Source of the DNA: Berberis thunbergii
Lineage: Eukaryota > Streptophyta > Magnoliopsida > Ranunculales > Berberidaceae
NCBI GenBank assembly: GCA_003290165.1
Contig: QNQO01010700.1
Location: 1-64,000, forward strand
Direction of reading: 5' to 3'
Length of the DNA stretch: 64,000 bases
Below the pieces are notes generated by a model. The model worked only from the letters and a program-made list of their open reading frames with translations. It was not told the origin of the DNA and did no database searches. This document shows, piece after piece, positions 23,698-34,490 of this stretch. Made by a program: the position numbers and the translations under genes. Numbering within the stretch: position 1 is the first letter of the stretch; each line of letters opens with the position of its first letter.

Positions 23698-25467
23698 TGA
23701 TACATGCTGCTGGTGGTATGCATATGGTTGATCCACTTTTCCAGAGAATCCTCGTTAAAGATCCTGTGACAAATATCAATATTTCTACTGATGGCAAACG
23801 ACTCTGAAAGGTATTCAGCTTGCCTATTCCCCCATTCCTCTTTTTGTATGGATTTTAATGTTATGCAAATTAATGGAAATATAAGTATGCTGTATAAGAA
23901 AATAAGCAATTAATATTCCACTCATTTCCATGTAAATATGCCCAAGGTGGTGAGGCGGATGCCTTATTTCACTGCACCACATTGTCTCATTTGAGGCGGA
24001 TTGTTGTAAAAATGCCTTGAGGCACAACTAGGCGGTCGCCTTGACTACACTGAATAAGAACGCAGATATAGATGTTAGAAAGTAAAGCTTTATTAGATGG
24101 CCAAATGTAGGGCACTCGCTAAATTTTAAATCTGATTCGTTGCAGTTAATCTGATCTTTAGGATGATTCTTTTCATTTACCAGGCCAGATGTTCTGTATT
24201 CATAAGTGGTGTGTACCGTCAGTTACTTCCTATGAGGACTTGTAAAATCAATATCTTATTTGATAAAGAACTACAAGAAACCAATAATTTATAAAGTGTA
24301 AACAATGTACTACATCCCATGATCTCGTTTATATAATATTATTAAAGGTCTATCTATTACTAGCATAAACATATTTTATGAATTTATGTATAATTTCACA
24401 TCCAGCCACAAAGTTTACAAGTGCATCTCATTTTTACCCACCTAGCTCCACCTCTGAGGGTGTGCTTTATACACTTCCATCTCTTCCTCTTTGTGCTAAC
24501 TAAATCTAGACAAAGGCAGCAAGCATCATGGTTGGAGTGTTTCCTACCTAGTACAACTTGCCAGTTTTCCATTCCTGGTTCATTCAAAAGATGCATGCTA
24601 TATACTGTCAACAGCAAAACAGGACAAGAAACTGTCTGATAAAAAAGGTATCTAACCAAAATCAAAATTGGGAAGAGCAGGGAATAATCCACCAAAAGGT
24701 ATAATACAAAATATAAGAACCAAAAGGTGAAGATAGGATCTCCAAAACAAAATACAGTGAAAAGGGTAATGTAATTGATAATTTTCACTAGCATGATTGT
24801 CATTTACGTCATTTTTTCATTATATTTAACTTAGAGATTCATACTCAAAGTTCTGTTGTGTTACTTTCAGTTATGGGATACGGGGCTTGTGTGCGAGCTA
24901 TCATCACATCCAGCAGTACAAAGAGTGGTGGCATTGGGAATTCTATTTGCTGTAGAATTACAAGCAGAAGGCAATAATGCTGGTATAATATCATTAACTT
25001 GTTCAATGTCAAATATACTATTTATAATTATCTGGGTTTGCAGCATGAAAACCTTTTCATTTATACGACTCCAATCAATAGTTGTTCTTTGTCAAGAGGT
25101 TACCATTCCATCGGTATTCCGTATCATCTTGTTCATGAGAAGGAAGGTTTTTTCCCTTATGTTTCATATACTGATGGTAAAATTATTAGGAAAATAAAGT
25201 ATGGAAATTCTGACTCACATATTGCACGATAACATGTACATTGTAGGGAGTGTGTTTCTCATAAGTTGAAAATAACTATCCTCTATGGACATTTTTGATA
25301 GTTGATGAAAGAAATTACTTTTCAGCATACATAAATTGTTTTGTTACAAAAAATTTTAATTTGATGTATTCTCCCTAAAATCTAATACCAAGATCTGGAT
25401 TCTGGTGCAGTTATGGATCACTTTATGCAAGTTCCCTTGTTCAAAAACTTCGTGGAGATAGTGTACA
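23698..25467 (+). pseudogene. Captured BIO3-BIO1 fragment (DAPA aminotransferase C-terminal part)
   Basis: BIO3-BIO1 is the bifunctional biotin-synthesis enzyme (dethiobiotin synthetase plus diaminopelargonate aminotransferase). Three plus-strand pieces match its aminotransferase end in order: 23698-23810 (VIHAAGGMHMVDPLFQRILV then KDPVTNISISTDGKRL and a stop), 24871-24982 (LWDTGLVCELSSHPAVQRVV then LGILFAVELQAEGNNAG) and 25411-25467 (YGSLYASSLVQKLRGDSVY). In the first piece two family segments normally about 95 residues apart are fused. The missing part should contain the PLP-binding lysine. Junctions tgcag|, aag|gtattc and ttcag| are canonical. Confidence 0.8.
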
Positions 25468-25595
25468 ATAGTCCTTGATTTACGACCTCCGCAGCATGGA
25501 TCTACATTAAGATTTACATCTGTAGATAGAGTTTCAACATCTGACCCAAAGTCGACTCCTGCATTACAACGATTAGTGCAGGCAGCAGTAAGCAT
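25468..25595 (+). pseudogene. Unidentified captured exon
   Basis: Directly after the BIO1 piece an open frame reads VLDLRPPQHGSTLRFTSVDR and then about 20 residues ending LQRLVQAA before gtaagc, a good splice donor (about 25590). The composition is that of a real coding exon, but I do not recognise the protein. It does not continue the BIO1 sequence, so it comes from a further gene. Confidence 0.4.
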
Positions 25596-25659
25596 ATTTT
25601 TTTAATTGAGATCTTCTACAAGTTTCTTTTGTTACATGCTTCCATGACTTGTCAATGTA

Positions 25660-26000
25660 GCGTCATGCAATGTAGCGTGGCCATGGCTTAAAACCGTGGC
25701 CATCATGCAATGTAGCATTTTTTTGAATTTTGTTTTGACTGGCCATGGCTTAAAATCGTGGCCATCACTTGTCACGGCTTAAAATCATGGCCATCATGCT
25801 TGCAACGACTTAAAACCATGGCTAAATGCATAAAATCATAAAGCGTTCTCGAACATAAAACCGTTGCTAATATGTGCTGCCACGATTTATAGCCGTCAAT
25901 GGTGATTTGGCGACGCCTCAAATGGCCAGGCCTCTAAGCCGTGGCAATAGCTTACCCCCATGATCCCAAACCGTTGCGGATGGATATTTTTGGTGTAGTG
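25660..26000. repeat. CACTA 1 right subterminal repeats and terminal inverted repeat
   Basis: About eight to ten copies of a motif like gccacggcttaaaaccgtgg, in both orientations, lie between about 25675 and 25970. The terminus ttttggtgtagtg ends at 26000. This is the binding-site array expected for a CACTA transposase, matching the left side. Confidence 0.88.
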
Positions 26001-26720
26001 ATCCAAACATATAATGTCACCAAGAAACCCCAGTTGGTTTTGCATGAATGAGCATTAACCAACTTAGCAAACAAGGAATGATGTCTCAGGGTAGACAATA
26101 CTGTGTGTAGGTGCTTAAGGTGTTGCTCTTCAGTAGAACTGTATACTAGGATGTCATCTACAAATACTAGCACAAATGTTCTTAAGGAGCAAAAACATGG
26201 TTCATCAGTGAATGAAATGTAACAAGAGCATTAGTGAGGCCAAAGGGCATTACCTTGAACTCAAAGTGTCCATGGTGTGTCTTGAAGGTTGTCTTGTGAA
26301 TGTTTGATGGATGGACAATGATATGATGATATCCTGATCTCAGGTCCAATTTTAAAAACATTGTTGCTGCATGAAGTTCATTTAGTAATTCATCAATGAG
26401 TGGCATTGGAAACTTGTCCTTTATGGTACTATCATTCAACTTTTTGTAATCTACACAAAACCTCCATGATCCATCATTTTTCTTAACCAAGAGTATGTGA
26501 GGAGCAAATGGACTATGGGAATGTTATATGATTCATGTTTCTAACATTTCCTTCACCAATTACTCGATGGCACTTTTCTGCATGTGGGCAACCTTGTAAG
26601 GGTTTTGGGCTATTGGAGTAGAGTCAGGTTTTAATGGGATCTTATGATACAGTTGTTTGGTAGGATGTAGTGTGGTTGGTGCTTGAAACACATAAGTGAA
26701 ATGGTCAAGAAGAGGGTCTA
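26001..26720 (-). pseudogene. Chromovirus reverse transcriptase, N-terminal and catalytic part
   Basis: The minus strand carries [37 protein letters not shown] and [13 protein letters not shown], then, after a frame change, the catalytic box FVDDILVYS (about 26140-26173). The frame then runs into the CACTA end at 26000 and resumes at 17154. Upstream at 26560-26720 the pre-RT region is legible with stops. RT would copy the genomic RNA into cDNA. Confidence 0.88.
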
Positions 26721-27348
26721 GGGTAGGGTTGATTATGTTGGTTTGATGATGATGAACACTTAATGAAAAAAGCTGTCCAATGAAGGCTGGTGAGTTTTTT
26801 TAAGAACTTACTAAACTTCTTAGAGTCCATCATGCTAAGTGCTCCAGTATCATTACTGATACTACTACCTTGTAGAGTGACAATCTGCCTATTGATCTCC
26901 ACTGTCATTTGAAACTTTTGAAGGTTAAGAATAATATCTCCAAATTGTCTCAACTAATCACCACCTAGCACCATGTCATACCCTCCAAGTGGCAACACCT
27001 TGACACTTCCCTAAAAAACTCTGCCCTGCATGGTCCATTGCAACTTTGGGCAAATGACATTGCTAACAAGTTGTTCCCCATTGGCTACTTGCACTAACAT
27101 TTGTGGAGTCAATGTTGTTGGCCACTTAGTTCTTTAATAACTCTAAGGTTCACAAAGGAATATGTACTACCAGTATCTATTAGGATGGAAATGGATCTCT
27201 TATTCAACAATCCTTTGATTAAGAGTGCATTAGTAGTAATACTTCCATGAATGGCATGTAGAGACACTTCCATCTCAGTCTGGACTTCTTGGATCAGGTT
27301 TCACACTATGTAGGATCATGCACTTCATCATCTTCATTGAGTTCAGTG
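26721..27348 (-). pseudogene. Chromovirus protease region
   Basis: The minus strand at about 27145-27185 reads IDTGSTYSFVNL, the active-site D-T-G-S of a retropepsin. Downstream sequence (26953-26705) continues into the linker before RT. Frames are broken between these pieces. The protease would mature the polyprotein. Confidence 0.7.
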
Positions 27349-27869
27349 TCAGGAACTAAGATATACAATTGTTGGTTCTTGCAAATACAACTCATCACAG
27401 TTGTAGCATAAACCCCTGTCTTTCCTAGCTTTCATTTGGGCAGGAGTAAGTCTTTTAATAGGGGGTGTGTTGGAGGCAAATCTAATGGTAGTGGATTGGT
27501 TATTGGAATAGGTAGGTCTTGAAGCATTGAAAGAGGTTTGCCTGGAAGTGTGGGTGTTTGGTTGTGGAACAACATATGGAACTGTTTTGCTGGTACTGTT
27601 GGTAGTGGTGTGGTTGTTTGATTGTGGTGTTCCTTTTGTGGGTTGTTTGATAAATGAAACTTCATGTATTTTTGCTAGGTTAAAGGCTTGGGAGAAAATA
27701 AATGGTTTCAGTATTTGAACCAAGGATTTAATCTTTGATTTCAAGCCACTCAAGAAGCTGAGGACAAAATAGTTTTTAACATCAAAGATTTCAATTCTTC
27801 AAATCTGTCGTAATACTCACTTACCGTTGTTTCCTGGTTCAACTTGTCAAAATGATTCCGCATAGTTCT
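27349..27869 (-). pseudogene. Chromovirus gag, truncated at its N-terminal side by the Tat LTR
   Basis: Minus-strand readings give HFDKLNQETTVSEYYDRFEE (gag core), FLSGLKSKIKSLV, a long Ser/Thr/Pro/Gln-rich linker and ARKDRGLCYNCDE, the start of a zinc knuckle that then decays. The open frame continues past 27869 into the Tat LTR antisense strand, but those residues are LTR-derived, not gag. A frame change lies near 27752. Confidence 0.8.
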
Positions 27870-28548
27870 TGATGATACATAAAAACGACCACTCCTCAAA
27901 GCCATACACGTGTCATGATGATCTCGAGAAACTACGGGCCCCAGCATCAGCCCAACACTAATTCGGCCCAAGCAGTTCTATGCCCGCCCAATTTAGTCTG
28001 CCAGATAGATCCGAACTCTTACAATATTCTAGGCCCACACGTCTCACAACTATCCTCAATACCCATAAGTCCTACTAAGGCAAGTATCTCGAGGATCAGT
28101 TTCGGACAGACAACTACAACAGCTCTCTACTTCCAACTAGGAAGCAAATACCAGAGTACATTCCACACAGGGAAACTCCCTTCTACGGATTGCTCTGGTA
28201 TTTGGAACTATTTCCCACGTATCTAGGAGCATTGGGCTAACAAAGAACTTCCCTCCTACAACAGACTTCTAATTAGAGAAGGATCTCCACGAAGATCTCC
28301 TTCCTAGACTACGCCTACGATGGCCTGGTAAAACCAGGACTTCCTGCACTATAAATAAGACATGATGTTGGTAAGCTAAGGTACGCTACAATTTCCTTGT
28401 TTATAGCATTACGCCTTTCTCAAATCCTTGTCTGACTTTAGCATCGGAGTGCCATCGACCACCACAACGGTGGTCCGTGGCTCACGTGTGTTACTTGTGC
28501 AGGTCAGCGAGACTAGGTCAAAGTAGGGAGCGAAAAATGGCTACATCA
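27870..28548 (+). repeat. Tat 5' LTR
   Basis: It begins tgatgatacataaaaacg and ends gctacatca. A TATA-like ctataaataagac is at about 28351-28363, placing the transcription start near 28390. Length is about 679 bp. The partner is at 58056-58721, with identity visibly around 85-90 percent and scattered small indels, so the insertion is not recent. Confidence 0.88.
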
Positions 28549-28575
28549 GTTTGGCACCGTCCGTTTGACGCGCTT
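28549..28575 (+). other. Tat primer-binding site region
   Basis: The sequence gtttggcaccgtccgtttga follows the LTR directly and resembles the tttggcgccgtctgtggg-type primer site seen in many Tat elements. It shows the plus orientation. Confidence 0.65.
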
Positions 28576-29180
28576 TAACAACAAACTGACTTTCATTGAC
28601 AGATGCAGCGACGACACAACATAACAACCTTTACTGCGGGCCTCAAAGAAGGAAAGCTGTACGAAGACCTCACTATGGATCCCCTTCTAGACATGACAGA
28701 GCTCCTAAAGAGCGCTCAAAAGCATATTACCTTGGAAGAGCTGAGAATCGATAAGAGAAAAACCGAAGGCAAGAAGAAGCCATCCGCTCTTAGGTTCAAG
28801 AAGGAGGGAAAGAAATGCGAAATACGAGGAATGCAGCTAGTGGAAGCGCAATGACAACATGTTAGACACTAGTTGATCTAGGTTGGAGAAATCATTCAAT
28901 ACGTTGGATCCAGGACTGTGACACCTCTCAATGCCCGCTTATCGGGCGTACTTAACTCCATGAAGAACTAGGAGGATCTGAAGTGGCCCCCAAAGCAGCT
29001 CGAGGACCCCGCTAAGTGTGACAATAACAAGTACTGCGCCTACCACAAGGAGGGGAGCCACGATACCAACGACTTCAAGAGTCTGCCGTATGAAGTTGAG
29101 TACTAGATCCGCAGAAGCAAATTGAAAGAATTCCTGAACTCTGAGAAGCGACTAGAGCAAACAAGGGACATGGGAGTCTA
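28576..29180 (+). pseudogene. Tat gag C-terminal part
   Basis: The ORF 28603-28854 has FTAGLKEGKLYEDLTMDPLL and LLKSAQKHITLEE, the end of the Tat gag core. At 29030-29150 the reading YCAYHKEGSHDTNDFKSLPY shows the Cys/His box typical of Tat gag, but with stops and frame changes (TAG at 29104). The N-terminal gag is missing: the LTR and primer site lie only about 50 bp upstream, so a deletion has removed it. Confidence 0.72.
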
Positions 29181-29299
29181 TTAAAGAAATAACGAAAGAG
29201 ACTCCAGGGATAATATATGTCCTTCATGGAGTCGAACTAAATGAAGACCAGTCGTACAGGTCTCACAAGCGGGCATTACTAAAAATGGAGACACAATCC

Positions 29300-29812
29300 G
29301 TGGATGAGGACAAACGCATCTGCCACTTAAGGATTCAGAGCCCTTCCGACCTTGACTTTTACTGACAAAGACCTCGAAGGAGTCCGAGTGCCACATAACG
29401 ACGCCCTAGTCATCTTGGTCTCCATAGCGAGGTGGGAGGTAAAAAGAGCTCTAGTGGATATAGGTAGCTCGCTCAACATCCTGTTCTACAATGCGTTCCA
29501 CAGTATGGATCTCGAGGAGAAAAATGTGACGTCCTTAGATTAGCCGCTGATTGGATTCAGCGGAGAGAAGTGCTTCCAGATCAGGAAGATAAGGTTGGCA
29601 ATAATTGTAGGAGATCCGCAACTAAGAAAGTTCCAGTTTCTGGACTTGATGGTCGTAGATGCACTGTCAACCTACAATATTATCTTGGGAAGACCATGGC
29701 TCCACCAGATGGGGGCAGTAGTCTCCACTGTTCACCAGTGTGTTAAGTACACTGCTAACCACTTAGAAGAGACTATACGCGGATACCAACACAACAACAC
29801 AAGTGATAATTA
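29300..29812 (+). pseudogene. Tat protease region
   Basis: Reads LTFTDKDLEGVRVPHNDALV, then VKRALVDIGSSLNILFYNAF, where the D-x-G-S active site has Ile in place of Thr or Gln, then, after a stop at 29540, LMVVDALSTYNIILGRPWLH. This order is that of the Tat aspartic protease. The sequence ends at about 29812, where CACTA 2 DNA begins. Confidence 0.8.
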
Positions 29813-31000
29813 ATAGCACAAGTCCATAGCGTTTTTTAGACTTGTGCTATCAAAACCAATTTAATTTCGTTAACATAGTGTTTGATTTAAAACTCACAAG
29901 AAAACAGAGCAGGAGAGCGAAAATTGTTCCGCGCATTTTGACCCAGGCTTTCATCTCCTCCCTCACAGACGCAACGCACTTCTCCCTCACAAACGCAGCT
30001 CTCCCACCTCGCCTCTCCTCTCGCCGTCACCTAACCTCGCCTGATCTCTTTCTCTATCTTCTCTTGCCATCACCTGATCTCTCACACTCTCTGCTGCATC
30101 GCCTGATATCTCTCGCTCTCTGTCATTTCGTTGCTTCGCCTCCACTTCACTCTGCCTCTGCTACTCACTACTCCACTATTTTGTCTTCTTCATTTTGCAC
30201 AAATTAAGGTTTCTGATTAAAGAATCTTTGTATACTTCCATCCCAGATTGAAGCTCTTTGTAAGTTGGATTCTGTCATTGCATTTCATTTTGTAGTTTGT
30301 TGAATAATTTATTGAGATGTTGATTTTTGGGTCTCTTTAAATACTGAGAAAGTGTTTGTATATTCAGAGAGAGAGAGAGAGCGAATAGATTTTAGCGTCT
30401 CTCCATTGACGAAGAAATACTAAGTTTCTCCCAGCGGTTTTCGAGTCATCTAGAGGCAATTTTGAGATACGATTGTTGATTTAATCTTCTGTTCTAATGG
30501 TTTTTAGTATGAGATTGGTGGTTGTTTGTGTTTGATGTCATTTCTGTTTGTTGAATTTGTGAGATTGGTGGTTGTTTGGTTCCCATCTAGTTTGATTTGT
30601 TCTGATTTATGATTGTTTTCGTCCCTTGTATGTTGTTTTTGTTTAGATGAACATCATTTTTTGTGTTTTAGGTTTTTCTGATTTTTTTTTAGGGATTTTT
30701 GCTTTTGATGATGAGTTTATACCTTTTATTGGTGTTGATGGAGGAGTAGTCAGGATGAGTTTTTTGAAACTTAATTTACGTGGCATAATATCGCAGAATA
30801 AAATCATTTATTTTTCAGATGTTTTCTTTCTTTTTTTCCAGAAAAGTCATATAGATATAAAGCTTGTATAATACGAAATGATAGCCCTGGAGGCAATGTT
30901 CTTGCTTCTGATTTATAAGTGCAGTTGTATTATAGCTGAATTATTTACTTGGTGTTGAAATTACATTTTCTTAGGCTTCTCCTGATTAATCAGATGAATA
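29813..31000 (+). promoter_or_regulatory. CACTA 2 left arm with CT-rich leader-like DNA
   Basis: Near 29816-29870 the inverted repeat tagcacaagtc / gacttgtgcta flanks the atagcg motif. Bases 29940-30180 are CT-rich with repeats of cacctgatctctc, as in a plant 5' UTR, and are followed by intron-like T-rich DNA. The ORF 29842-30207 is a reading of this tract and is not called. It may be the promoter and leader of the transposase transcript. Confidence 0.35.
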
Positions 31001-31009
31001 ACTAGTGAC

Positions 31010-31145
31010 CAATTTTTTATTTTTATTGGTAAGCGGGCAGGGGTTTCAAGGATCCCCAAACCTTCATATTAATAAAAAATGATGAATCAAATACAATCAC
31101 TCATTCAATACATCACAATAGAAATGGAAATTTCTTCAAATCCAA
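31010..31145 (-). mobile_element. Truncated LINE 3' end
   Basis: The phrase gggtttcaaggatccccaaa (31039) is nearly repeated at 31181 (ttatttaggatccccaaacc), which is the 3' end of the LINE next to it. I read this as a second, very short 5'-truncated copy of the same family. Confidence 0.45.
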
Positions 31146-32760
31146 CTAGTGGCAAATTTTTTTTTTTTGAAAATCGAGCGGGGTTATTTAGGATCCCCAA
31201 ACCTGAAAATAAATTGGAATTACATTCGTAAATAGGTCTTCCCTATTCTATCTTCATGAACAATATCCTTCAAATCCTGAGCAAAGGAACTTGGAGTAAT
31301 TTCCATAAATTCAGAGTTTGGATTCAAACTCGCAAGCCTATCTACGACTCTGTTAGTCTCTCTGTATTCATGCTTAATAATATGATCTTCTAAAGTACCA
31401 AGCATTTTCCTAATCCTACTAATTGTGTGTCGCACATCCCATGTTGCCTGCCTATTTGGAGTTAAGTATGCACACACTGTGGCTGAGTCAGTGTTGAGTT
31501 CAACCTTCCGAATGTGCCTAGCAATAGCTAGTCGTATGTAACTCATGTTTAATCACCGAGTACCCAATTGTTGATCCAGCGCATGCAACCACTACATCAC
31601 CCTGGTCATTCCTAATGACATCACCATATCCTCCTATTGTTCCTCACATAGAGCCATCACTATTAAGTTTATACCACCCTGCTGATGGTTTTATCCAAGA
31701 ACAATATATTGGTTGCTGAACACTTTATAGCACGTCTAGGTTCCATCTCCCAAAGATCTGTTTGTTCCTAGCAGTGTCTACTACTTGTAGCTCTCCAATG
31801 CTGGATTTTAGCCTCACGCCATTGAAGATACGCTTGACTAATTCAATACATGTGCACTACTGCTGCTGATACAACCTATTGTTCCTTTTTATCCATAGAT
31901 AATATACTGTGGCATTCAAAGTCACTTTCTGAAGTTGCGCATTGCAACAGCTGCCTTTGAAGTTTTGCACACACCACTTAATTTCCTCGTCCCATCCAGC
32001 AACCTGTCTAGAATAACTTAAGAAGTGTAACATCTTACTCCATACGTATTGGGAATACATACATTCAAAGAAGAGATGCTGCTCTATTTCAGCGTCCTGG
32101 TTGCACAAGGGACACACATCCTGTTGCGTATACCCCACTTCTTGAGTTTACTTAGTGTTTTCAAGGCTCCATGACATAAAACCCAGGTAATGAAGATGTG
32201 CCTTGGGATGTTGCCTTTAAACCATATAATACTAGCCCAGTCTCTTGTCCTGTTCCTTTCCTGATTGCATTATAGGTGTCTCTGATCTGAAACTGTCCAT
32301 TACTGCTTGCACTCCACAGTATCTCGTCCTGTTTACTTGCATCTAATTCAACTTCTATCAGGGAGCCAAGAGTATCATCCATAAGATTGCCTATAGTTTG
32401 GGGTATACTCCATGCATTATCTCTTATAATGGCCGAGACTTTTGCATCCTTGTTGAGAGTCGAGTCATACAACAACTCTTGCGGGAACCATTCCATCAGA
32501 ATACCCTTTGGGTGCCAAGGGTTCTTCCAAAACAGAGTGTTCTCCCCATTACCAATTGAGTGTAGTGCTATTTTAGATGCTTTACTTCTGCAGTCCAATA
32601 TCCTTCTCCAACACCAAGATGCCTCCTTAGTGGCTAATCTATCCCATCCCTTTTCCTCATTGAAGAAAAGAAACAAGGCTATTACCCAAAATGGCTTATG
32701 GGATCTTTAGATGTTGCCACACTTACATGAATACCTACTATACGTGGATTTGAAGATAAG
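31146..32760 (-). mobile_element. LINE remnant, minus strand (zf-RVT and RNase H)
   Basis: The 3' tail is a run of 13 T on the plus strand (31148-31160). Reading the minus strand: a domain with WRRILDCRSKASKIALHSIG (32676-32161); the zinc-binding RT region CPLCNQDAEIEQHLFFECMY (32138-31857); an RNase H start LNSDG (about 31670) and the RNase H end ELNTDSATVCAYL with HEYRETNRVVDRLASL (31546-31220). The RT itself and ORF1 are gone. It lies within CACTA 2. Stops at several points show that it is dead. Confidence 0.8.
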
Positions 32761-34490
32761 TATAATGGAAGCATAGATAGAAGACTTCATTATAGGTATT
32801 AAAATCATACTGTGGGTATGGGAGTGCATTTGGGGTCTTAAGAGACTTTCCGTACTTTTGTGATCAATTCAATTGGGATGACATAGTAAAAAAATGTGAC
32901 TAGTGAAGGGGGGCATTACAAAGGGTGATGCACCTGCTGAACACTACAGGAGGTGCTATTGCAAAGCTTGTCATCTGACTGGCAAATGTTCTATATTGAT
33001 AGAGCTTGCTAATAAAGCAAAATAAAGGCCTGTCATAACTCTTGTTGGTAGAGTTATGTAGAAACCTATTTGAGACCACTAGGGTACTTTCTAATACTTC
33101 GCTTAACATTAGAAAGCCTGATAAACTCTCCCTTATGTCGCTTAAGCTGTTAAGAAGATGATGAAAGGGAACAGACTTTTTGTGATTCACAACAGTTATA
33201 TTTTTTCCTTCGGCTCTGAGATTTAATCTCGCCCTTTGCTCTTGCCCTCTATGCTAGGCCATAATGCCAAGCACTCTATTTTTTTTCCTTCGGCTTGTAC
33301 TGAATTTTGTGCTTTTTTTTTTCTTCAGATTGTATGTTCATCTTTTATCTGAATAATCTCAAATAACCAATTGGTTGACATGTTCAATTTATTGTTACTA
33401 TTTTTTTCCTAACCTTAATCACTTGATGATGGTTGACATTTTCTTTTGCATGCTTGCCCTTTAGCGCATTTCTGAAGAGATAATTTCTTTATATGTCTTT
33501 TTAACATATTGTCATTGAAAATACAAAAGTTGTGGGTTTTGAAGGATAAAGCTTTAGACTTAGTTTTGTTGTGGCGAGGAACAAAGTTAGTTCTGCAAAC
33601 ACTTCTTAAGGTTTGGATCAACTTCAACCTCATTTCCCTTTTGAATGTAATGTTTGAAACTAAAATTTTGAATTTGAACTTATTGTGTATGACCTAAAAA
33701 TTTGCTAAATCACTGAAGTGTACTAGTATTCACTGTTGAGTCCTACTTGTTTCATCCCCTTTATTTGAAGGCAACATCATCAAAATAATTTAAGGAATAC
33801 CTGGTTTTGACTTGACCATATTGTCTGTATGGTATTTCGTCGGTGCTTTGTATCCATTCGATATAATCACCACGACAACTGCTTAAGATCATCGATTACT
33901 AATCTTAAGAAAAAGAGATAGTATGATTAACAAATCAGGTGGAGTTTGAGTTTTACTATGTTCAGACTCATTCCCAAGAGCATTGGAGCCAGTTTTAGGC
34001 AGAGTGTTCAAAGGTTAACATCATGGAAATGAACAACAGTCGGGGGTGTAGGTGTAGCTAACTAGCTAAATGTAGTCAATTTCACAAGGAAAATAGGTAT
34101 TTGCAATTTATTAGTGGTTGCGAAAAAACCAACTTCAGTATAAACAGTCCTGTCACAAATAAATAGAAATTTACATTATGTTTGTTGCATGCGTATTTGA
34201 TTTTTTCTTCCAATAAAAACTTCATTATAAGAACATGTTTTGCAATTACAATTGGGATAATTTTTTGAAATATCTCTTTTACACAAATGAATATTGCATA
34301 AAACAGAAAATACTGTGATGGTCAAAATACTAAGCTATTGGAACCAAACTTGGACTGTATGTCCTAACAAATAGAATCTATGTACTGGTACGATAAAGCA
34401 AAAACTTGCCTAAAAAATGTTAAAGAACACAAAAGAGAAAGATTAAATTTAAAGAAAAAGCAGGGACAATCTCTTTATACCAAGCTATGT
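32761..34490 (+). other. CACTA 2 interior, no gene recognised
   Basis: T-rich, intron-like DNA. Short ORFs (32900-33190, 33415-33697) show no domain or splice pattern. I see nothing further. Confidence 0.4.

Noticed and set aside
23935..24050. Sequence with repeated aggcgg and gcggtcgcctt words, possible small inverted-repeat element
   Set aside because: No clear ends or target duplication are visible. It lies in the BIO1 fragment's intron and is left unassigned.
25050..25232. Open plus-strand frame between two BIO1 exons
   Set aside because: It lies where the BIO1 intron should be and has no recognisable wording. Treated as intron.
32387..32710. 107-codon plus-strand ORF
   Set aside because: Shadow of the minus-strand LINE reading in the same place.
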